Positions 1 through 7,712 of a stretch of 9,979 bases of DNA are shown here, piece by piece. The first letter of the stretch is position 1, and each line of letters starts with the position of its first letter. This DNA is from Planctomycetaceae bacterium (GTDB taxonomy: Bacteria; Planctomycetota; Planctomycetia; Pirellulales; UBA1268), in the NCBI GenBank assembly GCA_003488325.1, contig DNLZ01000217.1, forward strand, positions 1-9,979. Reading direction: 5' to 3'. The position numbers were made by a program, and so were the translations under genes. Under the pieces are notes generated by a model. That model did not search any database and had not been told where the DNA came from. It worked only from the letters and a program-made list of their open reading frames with translations.

Positions 1-203
1 CGGACATGGTGCGCACGGACCGCGCGGCGCGGCTTCGGCCCTTCAGGCGGTTCGACCTTCGCTTGTTTAAGGTCTAGAGCACGTCCTGAGGAGACGGCGC
101 GAGGACGTGGCAGCCGCGGCGGCGCACACCGATTCGGAATGCGTCCGAGCATCGAACTCCCAGAGCAGGTTCGGCTTGTCTGCAGTGACGGTCCGGCGTT
201 CCA
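1..203. other. left-edge region without a supportable gene
   Basis: No reading frame here shows recognisable protein character. On the plus strand one frame, open from the left edge, stops at a TAG at 75-77; it could be the last two dozen codons of a gene outside the window, but its arginine-rich translation matches nothing I know. On the minus strand an ATG at 7-5 could begin a gene running off the left edge, but I see no convincing ribosome binding site before it. I treat the stretch as the spacer downstream of the DUF1501 gene. Confidence 0.4.
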
Positions 204-228
204 GGGGGGAGGAACAATCCTCCCGCCC
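204..228 (-). terminator. hairpin just downstream of the DUF1501 gene, probable transcription end
   Basis: Read on the minus strand, a stem begins about ten bases after the TGA stop of the DUF1501 gene. Seven base pairs (207-213 with 218-224) close a four-base loop (214-217). After a one-base bulge at 225, three more G-C pairs (204-206 with 226-228) extend the stem. This is the strongest inverted repeat at the end of the minus-strand transcription unit. There is no run of T after it, so it is not a classical intrinsic terminator; it could instead stop RNA decay from the 3' end or pause polymerase. Confidence 0.5.
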
Positions 229-238
229 CCGCGCGTGG

Positions 239-1720
239 TCACCCGAAAAGTTTCGTGACTGCCTGAGCCTTGACGAGCTCGCGCGGCTGATTGAGGTGAT
301 TGAAAACGATCGTCTCGGGATCGATGCCGCACGCATGGTAGATCGTCGCCAGCAGTTCCGTCGGATGCACCGCATCCTCGAGAGGTGCCGAGGCGGTGGC
401 ATCGCTCCTGCCATGGACGTGACCACGCCGGATCCCCGCTCCCGCGAGCACCGCCGAGAAACAGTACGGCCAATGGTCGCGGCCGTCGGCCGAGTTGCCG
501 TTGCCTGACGTGCTGACGCCCTTCTGCGGCGACCGACCGAACTCACCGACCACGACGACCAGGGTGTCGTCGAGCAGGCCGCGGTCGTCCATGTCGGCGA
601 TGAAGGTCGAGAGGCCGCCGTCGAGCATCGGCCCCGACTGGTTCTTCATCCGCTGGTCGAGTCCGACGTGATGGTCCCACGAGTGGTTGTCGGAGTTCGC
701 GACCTTCGGCCAGATGACCTCGACGACCCGGGTGCCCGCCTCGACGAGCCGCCGCGCGAGCAACAGGCTCTGGCCGAACGTGTTGCGTCCGTAGGCATCG
801 CGGAGCTTGGCCTCCTCGCGCTCGATCGCGAAGGCCTCGCGGGCCCGCCCGGAGATGACGAGCCCCAGAGCCTGTTCGTAGTACTCGTCGAGCTTGTAGT
901 CGGCCACCGCCTTGTCGAGCTCGGGCATGGCGCCGTCGATGAGCTGACGCAGACGGGCGCGCCGTTCGAGCCGCTTGGCGAAGACGTCGGTGCGCAGCTG
1001 CAGGTCGTCGACCCGGAGACGGTCCATCTTCCGCATGTCGAGATCGTCGCCGTCCGGATAGAGCGTGTACGGGTCGAAATCGCGTCCGAGGAAGCCGGCC
1101 GTACCGCCCTTGCCCACCACGTTGCTCTCCTGGAGCGGCCGCGGCAGCATCACGAACGGCAGCATCGGCTCCTCGGACGGCTTCAGACGCACGATGTTCG
1201 AGCCGAAGTTCGGGAAATCCTTCGCGTTCGGCGGCTCGAGCTGGCCCGACGGGCTCACCTTGTCGGTGGTGTACCCCGTCATCATCTGGTAGATCGCCGC
1301 GGTGTGGTTGAACAGGCCGTTGGGCGTGTAGTTCATCGACCGCACCATCGTGAAGCGGTCATTGACCTGCGCGAGCTTGGGCAGATTCTCCGTGAACTGC
1401 ACGCCGGGCAGTTTCGTGGGAATGCTCTTGAACGTGCTGCGGACGTTGTCGGGCACGTTCTCTTTCGGGTCCCAGAGGTCGATGTGGCTCGGGCCGCCCT
1501 GCAGGTAGACGAGCACGACGCTCTTGGCGCGATTCCAGCCGGGCGCCGCCGCCCGTCCGGTCACCGGCTTGAGCTCGTTGGCGGCGGCCTGGAGCCTGAG
1601 CACGTTCGGCAGCGAGATCCCGAAGAAGCCGATGGCACCCGCCCTGAGGATGGCGCGGCGGCTCGTGCCGAGGTTGGCGTCGCAGAGGTCCTTGCCGGGA
1701 CGGCCTGGGATGACGAGCAT
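239..1720 (-). CDS. Tat-exported DUF1501 protein
   Basis: This 493-residue protein belongs to the DUF1501 family, which is abundant in planctomycetes and related to the alkaline phosphatase/sulfatase fold. Its catalytic activity is not established. The N-terminus has a twin-arginine signal: SRRAILRAG at residues 20-28, then a hydrophobic stretch to about residue 42, predicting folded export. Family hallmarks are LQGGPSHIDLWDPK (73-86), SWDHH (347-351), EFGRSP (393-398) and GRDHWP (413-418); their Asp and His residues are plausible metal ligands by analogy with alkaline phosphatase-like enzymes. The C-terminus (HPTELLATIYHACGID from 452) is also typical. The ATG is preceded by GAGGG with seven bases of spacing, which supports this start. 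The gene follows the large DUF1549/DUF1553 gene after 21 bases on the same strand, so the two are almost certainly co-transcribed. The family call is firm; the substrate is unknown. Confidence 0.95.
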   Translation of the reverse strand: MLVIPGRPGKDLCDANLGTSRRAILRAGAIGFFGISLPNVLRLQAAANELKPVTGRAAAPGWNRAKSVVLVYLQGGPSHIDLWDPKENVPDNVRSTFKSIPTKLPGVQFTENLPKLAQVNDRFTMVRSMNYTPNGLFNHTAAIYQMMTGYTTDKVSPSGQLEPPNAKDFPNFGSNIVRLKPSEEPMLPFVMLPRPLQESNVVGKGGTAGFLGRDFDPYTLYPDGDDLDMRKMDRLRVDDLQLRTDVFAKRLERRARLRQLIDGAMPELDKAVADYKLDEYYEQALGLVISGRAREAFAIEREEAKLRDAYGRNTFGQSLLLARRLVEAGTRVVEVIWPKVANSDNHSWDHHVGLDQRMKNQSGPMLDGGLSTFIADMDDRGLLDDTLVVVVGEFGRSPQKGVSTSGNGNSADGRDHWPYCFSAVLAGAGIRRGHVHGRSDATASAPLEDAVHPTELLATIYHACGIDPETIVFNHLNQPRELVKAQAVTKLFG

Positions 1721-1741
1721 GGAAGCACCCTCACCGAGTGG

Positions 1742-4700
1742 TTAGTGGTTGAAGAAGAACGCCGGACTGTTGATCAGCGCCCACGCCAGATCCTGCACCG
1801 CCGTGAGCCGACGATCAGCCACCTGCCGGGTGCTCGCCGCGACGTCGGAGCGGAGACGGACGATGGCGGGATCATCCTGAACGGGCTTCTCCGCCTCCGC
1901 AAGGTCGGCCGCGCGTGCGACGACGTTCGGATCAGGAGGCAGCGGGTCGGCCGCGGCCCGCAATTCGGCCGCCGCCTTGATTCGCTCCGGGTCACGGGCC
2001 TGCGCGATCTCCGAGAGCCATGCGGATTCCGCAGGACTCCGTCGCTCCCGCGGGATCGACGCCAGCCGCGCGGCCAGTTCGGGCGGGCCGAGCGTCAGCG
2101 GGCTCGACGAGTCGGTGAACGAGATCCGAAACCGCCCGAGGGCGTGCTTTCCGCCGGCGAACTTCTGTTCGATGCGGACCGTCACCTGCATCGGACCGGA
2201 GAAGGAGGGCGGCTCCTTCGCCTCGAAGACCGCCCAGTGATCCTCTCCCGGACGTGGTGACACCGCCCATCCGCGGCCCGCGTTGAGGTCCCCATCGACC
2301 GCCGTGTCCGGTCCCATGTTGGCCTGGGAGAAGGTCGCCTGGCCCTTGTGGAACGCGATGCGTCGGCTCCCGCCGGGGGCGGCCAGCGGCTGCACGTCGA
2401 CGGTGATCTCATTGACCACGAAGTTGCCGTCGGGAGACCGGCCGGGGCCGTGACGTGGCAGCGCAGGATCCGCCAGCGCCTCGAGCCGCAGTCCGGTGAG
2501 TTTCGGCAGCCACACGGTCGTGACGAGCGTCGTCGTTTCGATGCCGTCCTTGCCCGATACGCGCACGCTCCCGTCGGGCAGCGTCTCGAGCGTCGCCTTC
2601 ACGGCCGATTCCACGCGTTCCGGCATGGCGACCGCCCAGCGCGGGGCCTTCGCCGCCTCGGCCTCCAGACGGGCGACGGCTGCGTCCGGGGCCGCGTGCA
2701 GTCGCTCCACGGCGTCGACGGCCTTGACGAACCGATCGGCCCGGGCGTTCTCCAATTCGATGCGTCGCGGCTCGTAGACGGCCCGCGCCTCGTCGAGCGA
2801 ACGTCGGGCGCCCGCGATCGCCTCCTGCCGCAACTGCTCCAGCCGGGCCCGCTCCACCTTCCACGAAGCCTCCGCGGTGGCGAGCTCGGCCACGAGCGCC
2901 TCGTGATCCACCGCGATGTCGCCCATGAGCCTGCCCATCGCCGCCGCCTCCTCGGAGCGGCTCGGCCGATTGAGGATTCGCAGGAACACCTCGTCGACCA
3001 GCCGCCCGTCGTCCTGTTCGGAGGCGACGAGACGGGCGAGCTCGCTCTTCGAGTCGGCGAGCAGGTCGCCGACGGCCGGTCCGCTCACCAGCGCCATCAC
3101 GGGCCCGAGCGCGACGCCCGCGCTCCGCTCGCATTCGCAGGCGCTCTCGCGGGCGGGCCGGCCGAAGGTCTGGAGGAATCCGCCGCCCAGCTTCGAGGAG
3201 ACGTCCGGCAGGGCCGCGGCACGGGTGCCGGCGGGATAGCCCGGGAACTGCGTCGGCACGCCGACGACCGCATGCAGCGAGTCGAAGAGCGTCTCGGCGG
3301 GGAGCCGCCGCGGCAGCGCGTGCGAGTAGTTGATGGAATCGTCCTCATTCCACTTCGACGAGTCGATGGCGAGCCCGTAGGTGCGCGACGTGCAGATTTC
3401 CATGAGGAGCCGCCGCGTGTCGAAACCACTCGCCACGAAGGAACGGGTGAGGTGCTCGAGCAGGGCCGGATTCGAGGCCGGGTTGCCGGCGCGGATATCG
3501 TCGATGGGATCGATGATGCCGACGCCGAAGAGGTAGCCCCACATCCGGTTCACGTAGCTCCTCGCGAAGTACGCGTTGTCGGGAGAGGTGAGCCAGGCGG
3601 CGAACGTATCCCGGCGGCTGGCCCCATCCTTCGCGGAAAAACGGCAGTCGAACGGGAACTTGGGCGCCACCGCCTTGCCCGTGCGCTCGTGCGTGACCTC
3701 CCCGTCGCCGGCGTCCTTGACGATCTCCCAGAGAGGCTTCGCACCCTCGACGGCCGTGCCGCCGATCGTGCGATCCTTGCTTTCGGGATCCTTCGAGAGC
3801 TGCACCTGCGCGAAGAAGGCGGCCGTCTCGTAGTACTGGTCCTGCGTCCACCGCTCGAACGGATGGTCGTGGCACTTGTTGCAGTTGAACCGCACGCCGA
3901 GGAAGAGGTGCGTCGTGTTCTCCATCGTGTTGAGCGGATCGCGCAGCGTCTTGAAGTACGCCGCGGCGGGATTCTCACGGTTCGACCCCGCCGCCGTCAG
4001 GATCGCGCGGGCGAACGCGTCGTAGGGCGTGTTCGCCGCGACGTGGCCGCCGATCCACGCCCGCAGTCCGGCCGCCCCCTCGGTGCCGAGGAACTTGGGA
4101 TTCACCTGAAGCAGGTCGGCCCACTTGTTGGTCCAGTGCTCGACGAACGCCTCGCTCCCCACGAGTCGTGCGACCAGTTCGGCCCGCTTGATGCGCGGGT
4201 CACGACGGTCGGCGAGGAATGTCTTGACGTCGGCGACCCGCGGAGGGAGTCCGGTGAGGTCGAGCGTGACGCGGCGCAGAAAATCCACGTCGGTCGAGAG
4301 CGGAGCCGGCTCGATCTGCATCGACTGCCACTTCGTCGCGACGAGGTCGTCGATCGGCCCCCAGCTCTCCGGCTGCCGCCACTGGAATCCGGCGCGATCG
4401 CCCATCACCGTGAGCGTGACGGCCGCGTAGGCGCCCTCATACCGCACGAGGATCGGCGACTCGCCCCGGCGCACCGCCGTGACGAGACCTGTCGTGTCGG
4501 CCGTGGCGACCTCCCCGTTGCCGCTCTCGAGGAAGGCGTGGCGGGTCACGTCACGGGTCGAACCGTCGGTGAACGTCGCCACCACCCGGAACTGCTGACG
4601 CCGTCCCGGCGCGTCGATGACGGCGCCTGCGGGCGACACGGCGATCGAGGCGACTCGCGGGGTCGTGAGGTCGAGCCTGGCACCCTCGTCGATCCAACGA

Positions 4701-7030
4701 CGGATGGTCTGGTAGGCGGGGTCGTCCGGCTTCGTGAGCAGTCCGCCGACATGCGGGACCGTCGCGGACGCCTTGAGCAGCATGAGGCTGTCGTCTGGAC
4801 TCGCGACGTTCACGCGGCGGCTGCCGTGCTCGTCGGTGAAGGCCCGCACGTCGAAGATGGGGTCATAGCCACGCAGGGAGAGCTTGAAACCGTTCTTGCC
4901 CTTGGCCGCGCCGTGGCACGTTCCCTGGTTGCAGCCGAGCCGCGCGAGCACCGGATTGACGTCGCGTACGAAGTCGACATGCACCGGGCCGGAGGTGCCC
5001 TCGACCGTCACCGGCAGCGTCGCCGTCACGGGAGCGACGTTCTGACCGTCGACAGCCGCGGGCGAGTACACGACGCGGATCGCTCCGCGGCCGTCCCCGC
5101 GGGGACGGAGCAGGCCCGCAGGACCGATCGACACGATCTCCGCCGCCCCCGGTGCAGCACCCTGCTCGGGGGCCATTTCGTAGCGAACCGACCGGGTCAG
5201 GTCGACCGCCCGTCCGTCGGCGAGCGCCCCGGTCACGACGAGCTGGGCCGTCGCGAACGGGCCGGCGAGCACCGCCTCGGCCGGCTCGATGCGCAGCGCA
5301 GTCACCGCCGCGGGCGCCGCGGGCTCCGGCTCGATCGAAGCTTCCGGGGGCCAGGGCAGGGCCACCCCCGCCTCGGCCGCCGCGACGGCGTCGATGCGGG
5401 CGACCGGGAAGCGATCCTTTTCCGCGCCGGTCGAGGCGTCGAAGCAGCGGACGATCCCGTCCGCTCCTGCCACGGCGACCTCGTCGCCGGAAGGCGCGAA
5501 CGCCGCCGCATACGCCACGCCATCGGGCAGAGGGACGCGGCAGAGCAGCTTCGTCGTGGCCTCGCGAAACTCGTCGAGCGAGGCCCACTCCGCGTCGCTC
5601 CGCTGGCTGCCCTTGCGGCGTGTCTCGCCCGGCACCTTCGCCATGATGTCGAGGATGCGCTGCGGCACGTCGGACTCCATGTCGTAGGAGCAGACGACCA
5701 GTTCGCCACGGCCGTCGAGCCCGCCGACGGCGGCGATCCGACGACCGTCCCGCGAGAACCGCACGGCCGACACGCGGCCTTCGACGGGAAACAGTGGGAA
5801 GATCAGGTTCGCGTCGTCACCGATCACCCGCTTGGCATGCCGGTGGATGCGGTAGGCCCGCGGTGTGCCGTCCGAGCCCGCCGCGACGACGTGATCGAGC
5901 ACTGGATGCCGATCGACGGCCGTGAGGCCGCCACGCAGGGCTCCGGGTGTGATCGACGTGATGTTGTCGATGAATCGTTGCGTGGCGAGCTCCGTGAGCT
6001 TCACCGTCATGTCGCGGCCCACCGAAATGACATGGTCCCCCTTCGGCGCGAAGACCGTGTCGAGCACCCAGTCCTCGTGGGCTCCCTGGAAAAGCACCTG
6101 CTCTCCCGTTTCGGCGTGGACCGCCCGCACGCTGTTGTCGGTGCATCCGAAGGCGACGAGCGTGCCGTCGGGTGACCAGCACCCGCCGAAGACGGTGTCG
6201 AAACCGACGGGAATCGACCGCCGAAGCGTGCCGTCGGCCACGTTCCAGATCTGGACCTCGCCCATCCGGGCGGGGTTGCCGCCCGTCACGAGAAGCCGGC
6301 TGCCGTCGGGCGAGAATCGCACCCGCTCGATCCGTTCCGAGAGACCGATGAGCCGCATTTTCGGTTCGAGCGGGCCTGCCGCTGCATCCCGCGCTGCGGC
6401 GCGATCGAACAGGAGCACCTCGTGGAAGCCCGCCACGGCCAGCAGGCTGCCATCGGGGGAATAATCGAGCGACGCGACGACGGGCTGCCGCGTGTAGACC
6501 GGCGGGTGCTCCGCATCGACCCGTTGGCCCGCGCTCGGCGGCGTGTCATCCTGGGCGCCCTCGGCGATCCACCGGCGCACGAGGTCGATCTCGAGCGAGG
6601 CGAGCGGGGATCCGCCCTTTGGCATTTCTGCGGCCCCCGTCGCATCGGGGGTGATTTGGGCGAGCAGGTGGCTCTCCTCGGGCTTGCCCGGAACGACGCC
6701 GGCAGTGCCTGAGTCGCCGGCAGCAAAGAGGCGGGCGACCTCGGTCATCACATACCCGCCTTCGGCCTTCGCCGGCTGATGACAGCCCTGGCAACGGGCC
6801 TGGAAGAGCGGCCGCACGTCGCGGAAGAAACTGACCGGTCCCGCCGGCGTCTTCGTCGCCTCCGCCGCATCCGCGGGCATCGCACCCGCCGCCGCCAGGA
6901 CGAGCAGACACGGCCAACTCCGCGTCCAGCCCACCGTCCTCGTGGGCGAAGGCGACCGCAGCGATCCGCCGGGCGACCGCCGCCCACCACGGGCGCACCA
7001 CCCGGATATCAACCAGGTCGAGACCGCCAT
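1742..7030 (-). CDS. giant secreted cytochrome-c-like / WD40 / Ig-like / DUF1549-DUF1553 protein
   Basis: This 1762-residue protein is of the planctomycete PSCyt type; its biochemical role is not established. In order it shows: a hydrophobic export segment (39-50) with a likely cleavage site after ADA near 55; a cytochrome-c-like domain (65-160) with heme motif CQGCH (80-84) and a possible Met136 ligand; a WD40 propeller (about 183-535) with repeated SPDG turns at 191, 240 and 286; an Ig-like domain (577-677); a second heme-like domain with CNQGTCH (700-706); a BIG2-like domain (793-876); DUF1549 (from 893) with CNKCH (1050-1054) followed by DHPFE; and DUF1553 from 1140. DUF1553 is interrupted by a coiled coil (about 1376-1460) and a discoidin-like segment (about 1485-1645), and ends in the typical ALINSPAFFFNH. 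The ATG at 7030 has GGAGGG four bases upstream. An in-frame GTG at 6934 would give a more usual signal peptide. The frame stays open upstream to 8200 only because it lies antisense to rplT and pheS. The domain calls are firm; exact blade counts are not. Confidence 0.93.
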   Translation of the reverse strand: MAVSTWLISGWCARGGRRSPGGSLRSPSPTRTVGWTRSWPCLLVLAAAGAMPADAAEATKTPAGPVSFFRDVRPLFQARCQGCHQPAKAEGGYVMTEVARLFAAGDSGTAGVVPGKPEESHLLAQITPDATGAAEMPKGGSPLASLEIDLVRRWIAEGAQDDTPPSAGQRVDAEHPPVYTRQPVVASLDYSPDGSLLAVAGFHEVLLFDRAAARDAAAGPLEPKMRLIGLSERIERVRFSPDGSRLLVTGGNPARMGEVQIWNVADGTLRRSIPVGFDTVFGGCWSPDGTLVAFGCTDNSVRAVHAETGEQVLFQGAHEDWVLDTVFAPKGDHVISVGRDMTVKLTELATQRFIDNITSITPGALRGGLTAVDRHPVLDHVVAAGSDGTPRAYRIHRHAKRVIGDDANLIFPLFPVEGRVSAVRFSRDGRRIAAVGGLDGRGELVVCSYDMESDVPQRILDIMAKVPGETRRKGSQRSDAEWASLDEFREATTKLLCRVPLPDGVAYAAAFAPSGDEVAVAGADGIVRCFDASTGAEKDRFPVARIDAVAAAEAGVALPWPPEASIEPEPAAPAAVTALRIEPAEAVLAGPFATAQLVVTGALADGRAVDLTRSVRYEMAPEQGAAPGAAEIVSIGPAGLLRPRGDGRGAIRVVYSPAAVDGQNVAPVTATLPVTVEGTSGPVHVDFVRDVNPVLARLGCNQGTCHGAAKGKNGFKLSLRGYDPIFDVRAFTDEHGSRRVNVASPDDSLMLLKASATVPHVGGLLTKPDDPAYQTIRRWIDEGARLDLTTPRVASIAVSPAGAVIDAPGRRQQFRVVATFTDGSTRDVTRHAFLESGNGEVATADTTGLVTAVRRGESPILVRYEGAYAAVTLTVMGDRAGFQWRQPESWGPIDDLVATKWQSMQIEPAPLSTDVDFLRRVTLDLTGLPPRVADVKTFLADRRDPRIKRAELVARLVGSEAFVEHWTNKWADLLQVNPKFLGTEGAAGLRAWIGGHVAANTPYDAFARAILTAAGSNRENPAAAYFKTLRDPLNTMENTTHLFLGVRFNCNKCHDHPFERWTQDQYYETAAFFAQVQLSKDPESKDRTIGGTAVEGAKPLWEIVKDAGDGEVTHERTGKAVAPKFPFDCRFSAKDGASRRDTFAAWLTSPDNAYFARSYVNRMWGYLFGVGIIDPIDDIRAGNPASNPALLEHLTRSFVASGFDTRRLLMEICTSRTYGLAIDSSKWNEDDSINYSHALPRRLPAETLFDSLHAVVGVPTQFPGYPAGTRAAALPDVSSKLGGGFLQTFGRPARESACECERSAGVALGPVMALVSGPAVGDLLADSKSELARLVASEQDDGRLVDEVFLRILNRPSRSEEAAAMGRLMGDIAVDHEALVAELATAEASWKVERARLEQLRQEAIAGARRSLDEARAVYEPRRIELENARADRFVKAVDAVERLHAAPDAAVARLEAEAAKAPRWAVAMPERVESAVKATLETLPDGSVRVSGKDGIETTTLVTTVWLPKLTGLRLEALADPALPRHGPGRSPDGNFVVNEITVDVQPLAAPGGSRRIAFHKGQATFSQANMGPDTAVDGDLNAGRGWAVSPRPGEDHWAVFEAKEPPSFSGPMQVTVRIEQKFAGGKHALGRFRISFTDSSSPLTLGPPELAARLASIPRERRSPAESAWLSEIAQARDPERIKAAAELRAAADPLPPDPNVVARAADLAEAEKPVQDDPAIVRLRSDVAASTRQVADRRLTAVQDLAWALINSPAFFFNH

Positions 7031-7034
7031 CACA

Positions 7035-7040
7035 CCCTCC
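7035..7040 (-). promoter_or_regulatory. ribosome binding site setting the start of the giant heme protein
   Basis: On the minus strand GGAGGG lies four bases before the ATG at 7030. It is the best match to the anti-Shine-Dalgarno sequence near any candidate start, so I prefer this start over the in-frame GTG at 6934, whose AGGA sits only two bases away, and over all upstream start codons, which lie antisense to rplT and pheS. Confidence 0.6.
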
Positions 7041-7084
7041 ACGAGCCAGTGTGGATCCCGATCGAGCGGGGAAATCAACTGAAA

Positions 7085-7113
7085 AGCATAGCATGGCCCG
7101 ACACCCTCGTCCC
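7085..7113 (-). promoter_or_regulatory. possible sigma70-type promoter for the minus-strand gene pair
   Basis: On the minus strand TATGCT (7090-7085) is preceded by TGC, resembling an extended -10 element, and matches four of six consensus positions. GGGACG (7113-7108) lies 17 bases upstream and matches three of six -35 positions. It sits in a small AT-richer patch of a GC-rich region. Transcription would begin near 7078, leaving a leader of roughly 50 bases before the ATG at 7030. This is only a consensus comparison by eye. Confidence 0.3.
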
Positions 7114-7249
7114 GCGGGCGGCGAACGGCGGTCGGCCCTTGCATTTTTTCCCGTTCTGCGGCACCCTTCACGATCCCTCCCGCGGCCCAGCGTCCCGCCA
7201 TGCCAGGGCGTTGTTGGCTCGAGGGCGTCGATGGCTCGTAGGCTTGCCC

Positions 7250-7295
7250 TCGGTCACCGGCCCCCGGCCTACGCCGGGACACCGACCGACAAGGA
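7250..7295 (+). promoter_or_regulatory. two-tier stem abutting the rplT ribosome binding site, candidate L20 leader
   Basis: An inner perfect stem pairs CCCGGC (7263-7268) with GCCGGG (7273-7278) around the loop CTAC. An outer stem pairs TCGGTC (7250-7255) with GACCGA (7284-7289). The outer stem ends one base before the Shine-Dalgarno sequence AAGGA (7291-7295), which lies eight bases before the rplT ATG. L20 is known in other bacteria to repress its own operon by binding leader RNA, so this could be a control site. The structure is seen directly; the function is inferred, and GC-rich DNA makes chance stems common. Confidence 0.35.
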
Positions 7296-7303
7296 TTCTC
7301 GAC

Positions 7304-7678
7304 ATGCGTACGAAGAGTGTCGTTCCCCGCCTCCGGGCGAAGAAGCGGCTGTTCAAGCGGGTGAAGGGCTCCGTCGGCGGCCGACGGCGGCTGCTGCGGA
7401 CGGCCAAGGAGTCGATCGTCCGTGCCGGCGTGTTCGCCCACCGGGATCGCCGGCGGCGCAAGCGGGATTTTCGGCGCCTGTGGATCATCCGGATCAATGC
7501 GGCTGTCCGTCAGCGTGGCATCCGCTACAGCCAGTTCATCGCCGGTCTGGAGAAGATCGGTTGCGAGCTCGATCGGCGCACGCTGTCGGAAATGGCGATC
7601 CTCGATCCCACTGGATTCGATGCCGTCGTGGTCGCCGTTCGCAAGGCGCTCGGTCTGCCCGAGCCGGCCGCCGCCTGA
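7304..7678 (+). CDS. rplT: 50S ribosomal protein L20
   Basis: L20 binds 23S rRNA early in large-subunit assembly. The 124-residue product has the usual L20 length (about 115-120 residues) plus a short alanine-rich tail. The diagnostic core is clear: KKRLFKRVKGSVGGRRRLLRTAK in the first 40 residues, then HRDRRRRKRDFRRLWIIRIN around 46-65, then the C-terminal globular part with RYSQFIAGLEKIGCELDRR. The first ten residues differ from the common MPRVKRG start. AAGGA lies eight bases before the ATG and fixes the start. It is the first gene of a plus-strand group with pheS 34 bases downstream. The L35 gene rpmI, which commonly precedes rplT, is not found in the 273 bases upstream. Confidence 0.96.
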   Translation: MRTKSVVPRLRAKKRLFKRVKGSVGGRRRLLRTAKESIVRAGVFAHRDRRRRKRDFRRLWIIRINAAVRQRGIRYSQFIAGLEKIGCELDRRTLSEMAILDPTGFDAVVVAVRKALGLPEPAAA

Positions 7679-7712
7679 GGCCGCGGCCCTTGGACGCCGC
7701 GGACTGCGTGAC

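Noticed and set aside
107..508. A 133-codon plus-strand frame near the left edge
   Set aside because: Most of it overlaps the conserved C-terminal part of DUF1501 on the other strand, and its translation is not recognisable.
668..2260. A 530-codon open frame on the plus strand
   Set aside because: It is antisense to the DUF1501 gene and the end of the giant gene, with no family features.
2348..6175. A 1275-codon open frame on the plus strand
   Set aside because: It lies wholly antisense to the DUF1549/DUF1553 gene, is rich in Arg, Gly, His and Val with no recognisable domain, and is expected from high GC at third codon positions.
7120..7150. GC-rich stretch followed by six T residues, resembling a terminator or attenuator
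   Set aside because: I could not build a convincing stem before the T-run, and no plus-strand gene lies upstream.
7211..7244. Possible plus-strand promoter before rplT (TTGTTG or TTGGCT with TAGGCT)
   Set aside because: The spacings (22 or 19 bases) and only three of six -10 matches are too weak to support a call.
7679..7688. Perfect ten-base palindrome between rplT and pheS
   Set aside because: It has no loop and no T-run, and short GC palindromes are expected by chance here; the genes look co-transcribed.
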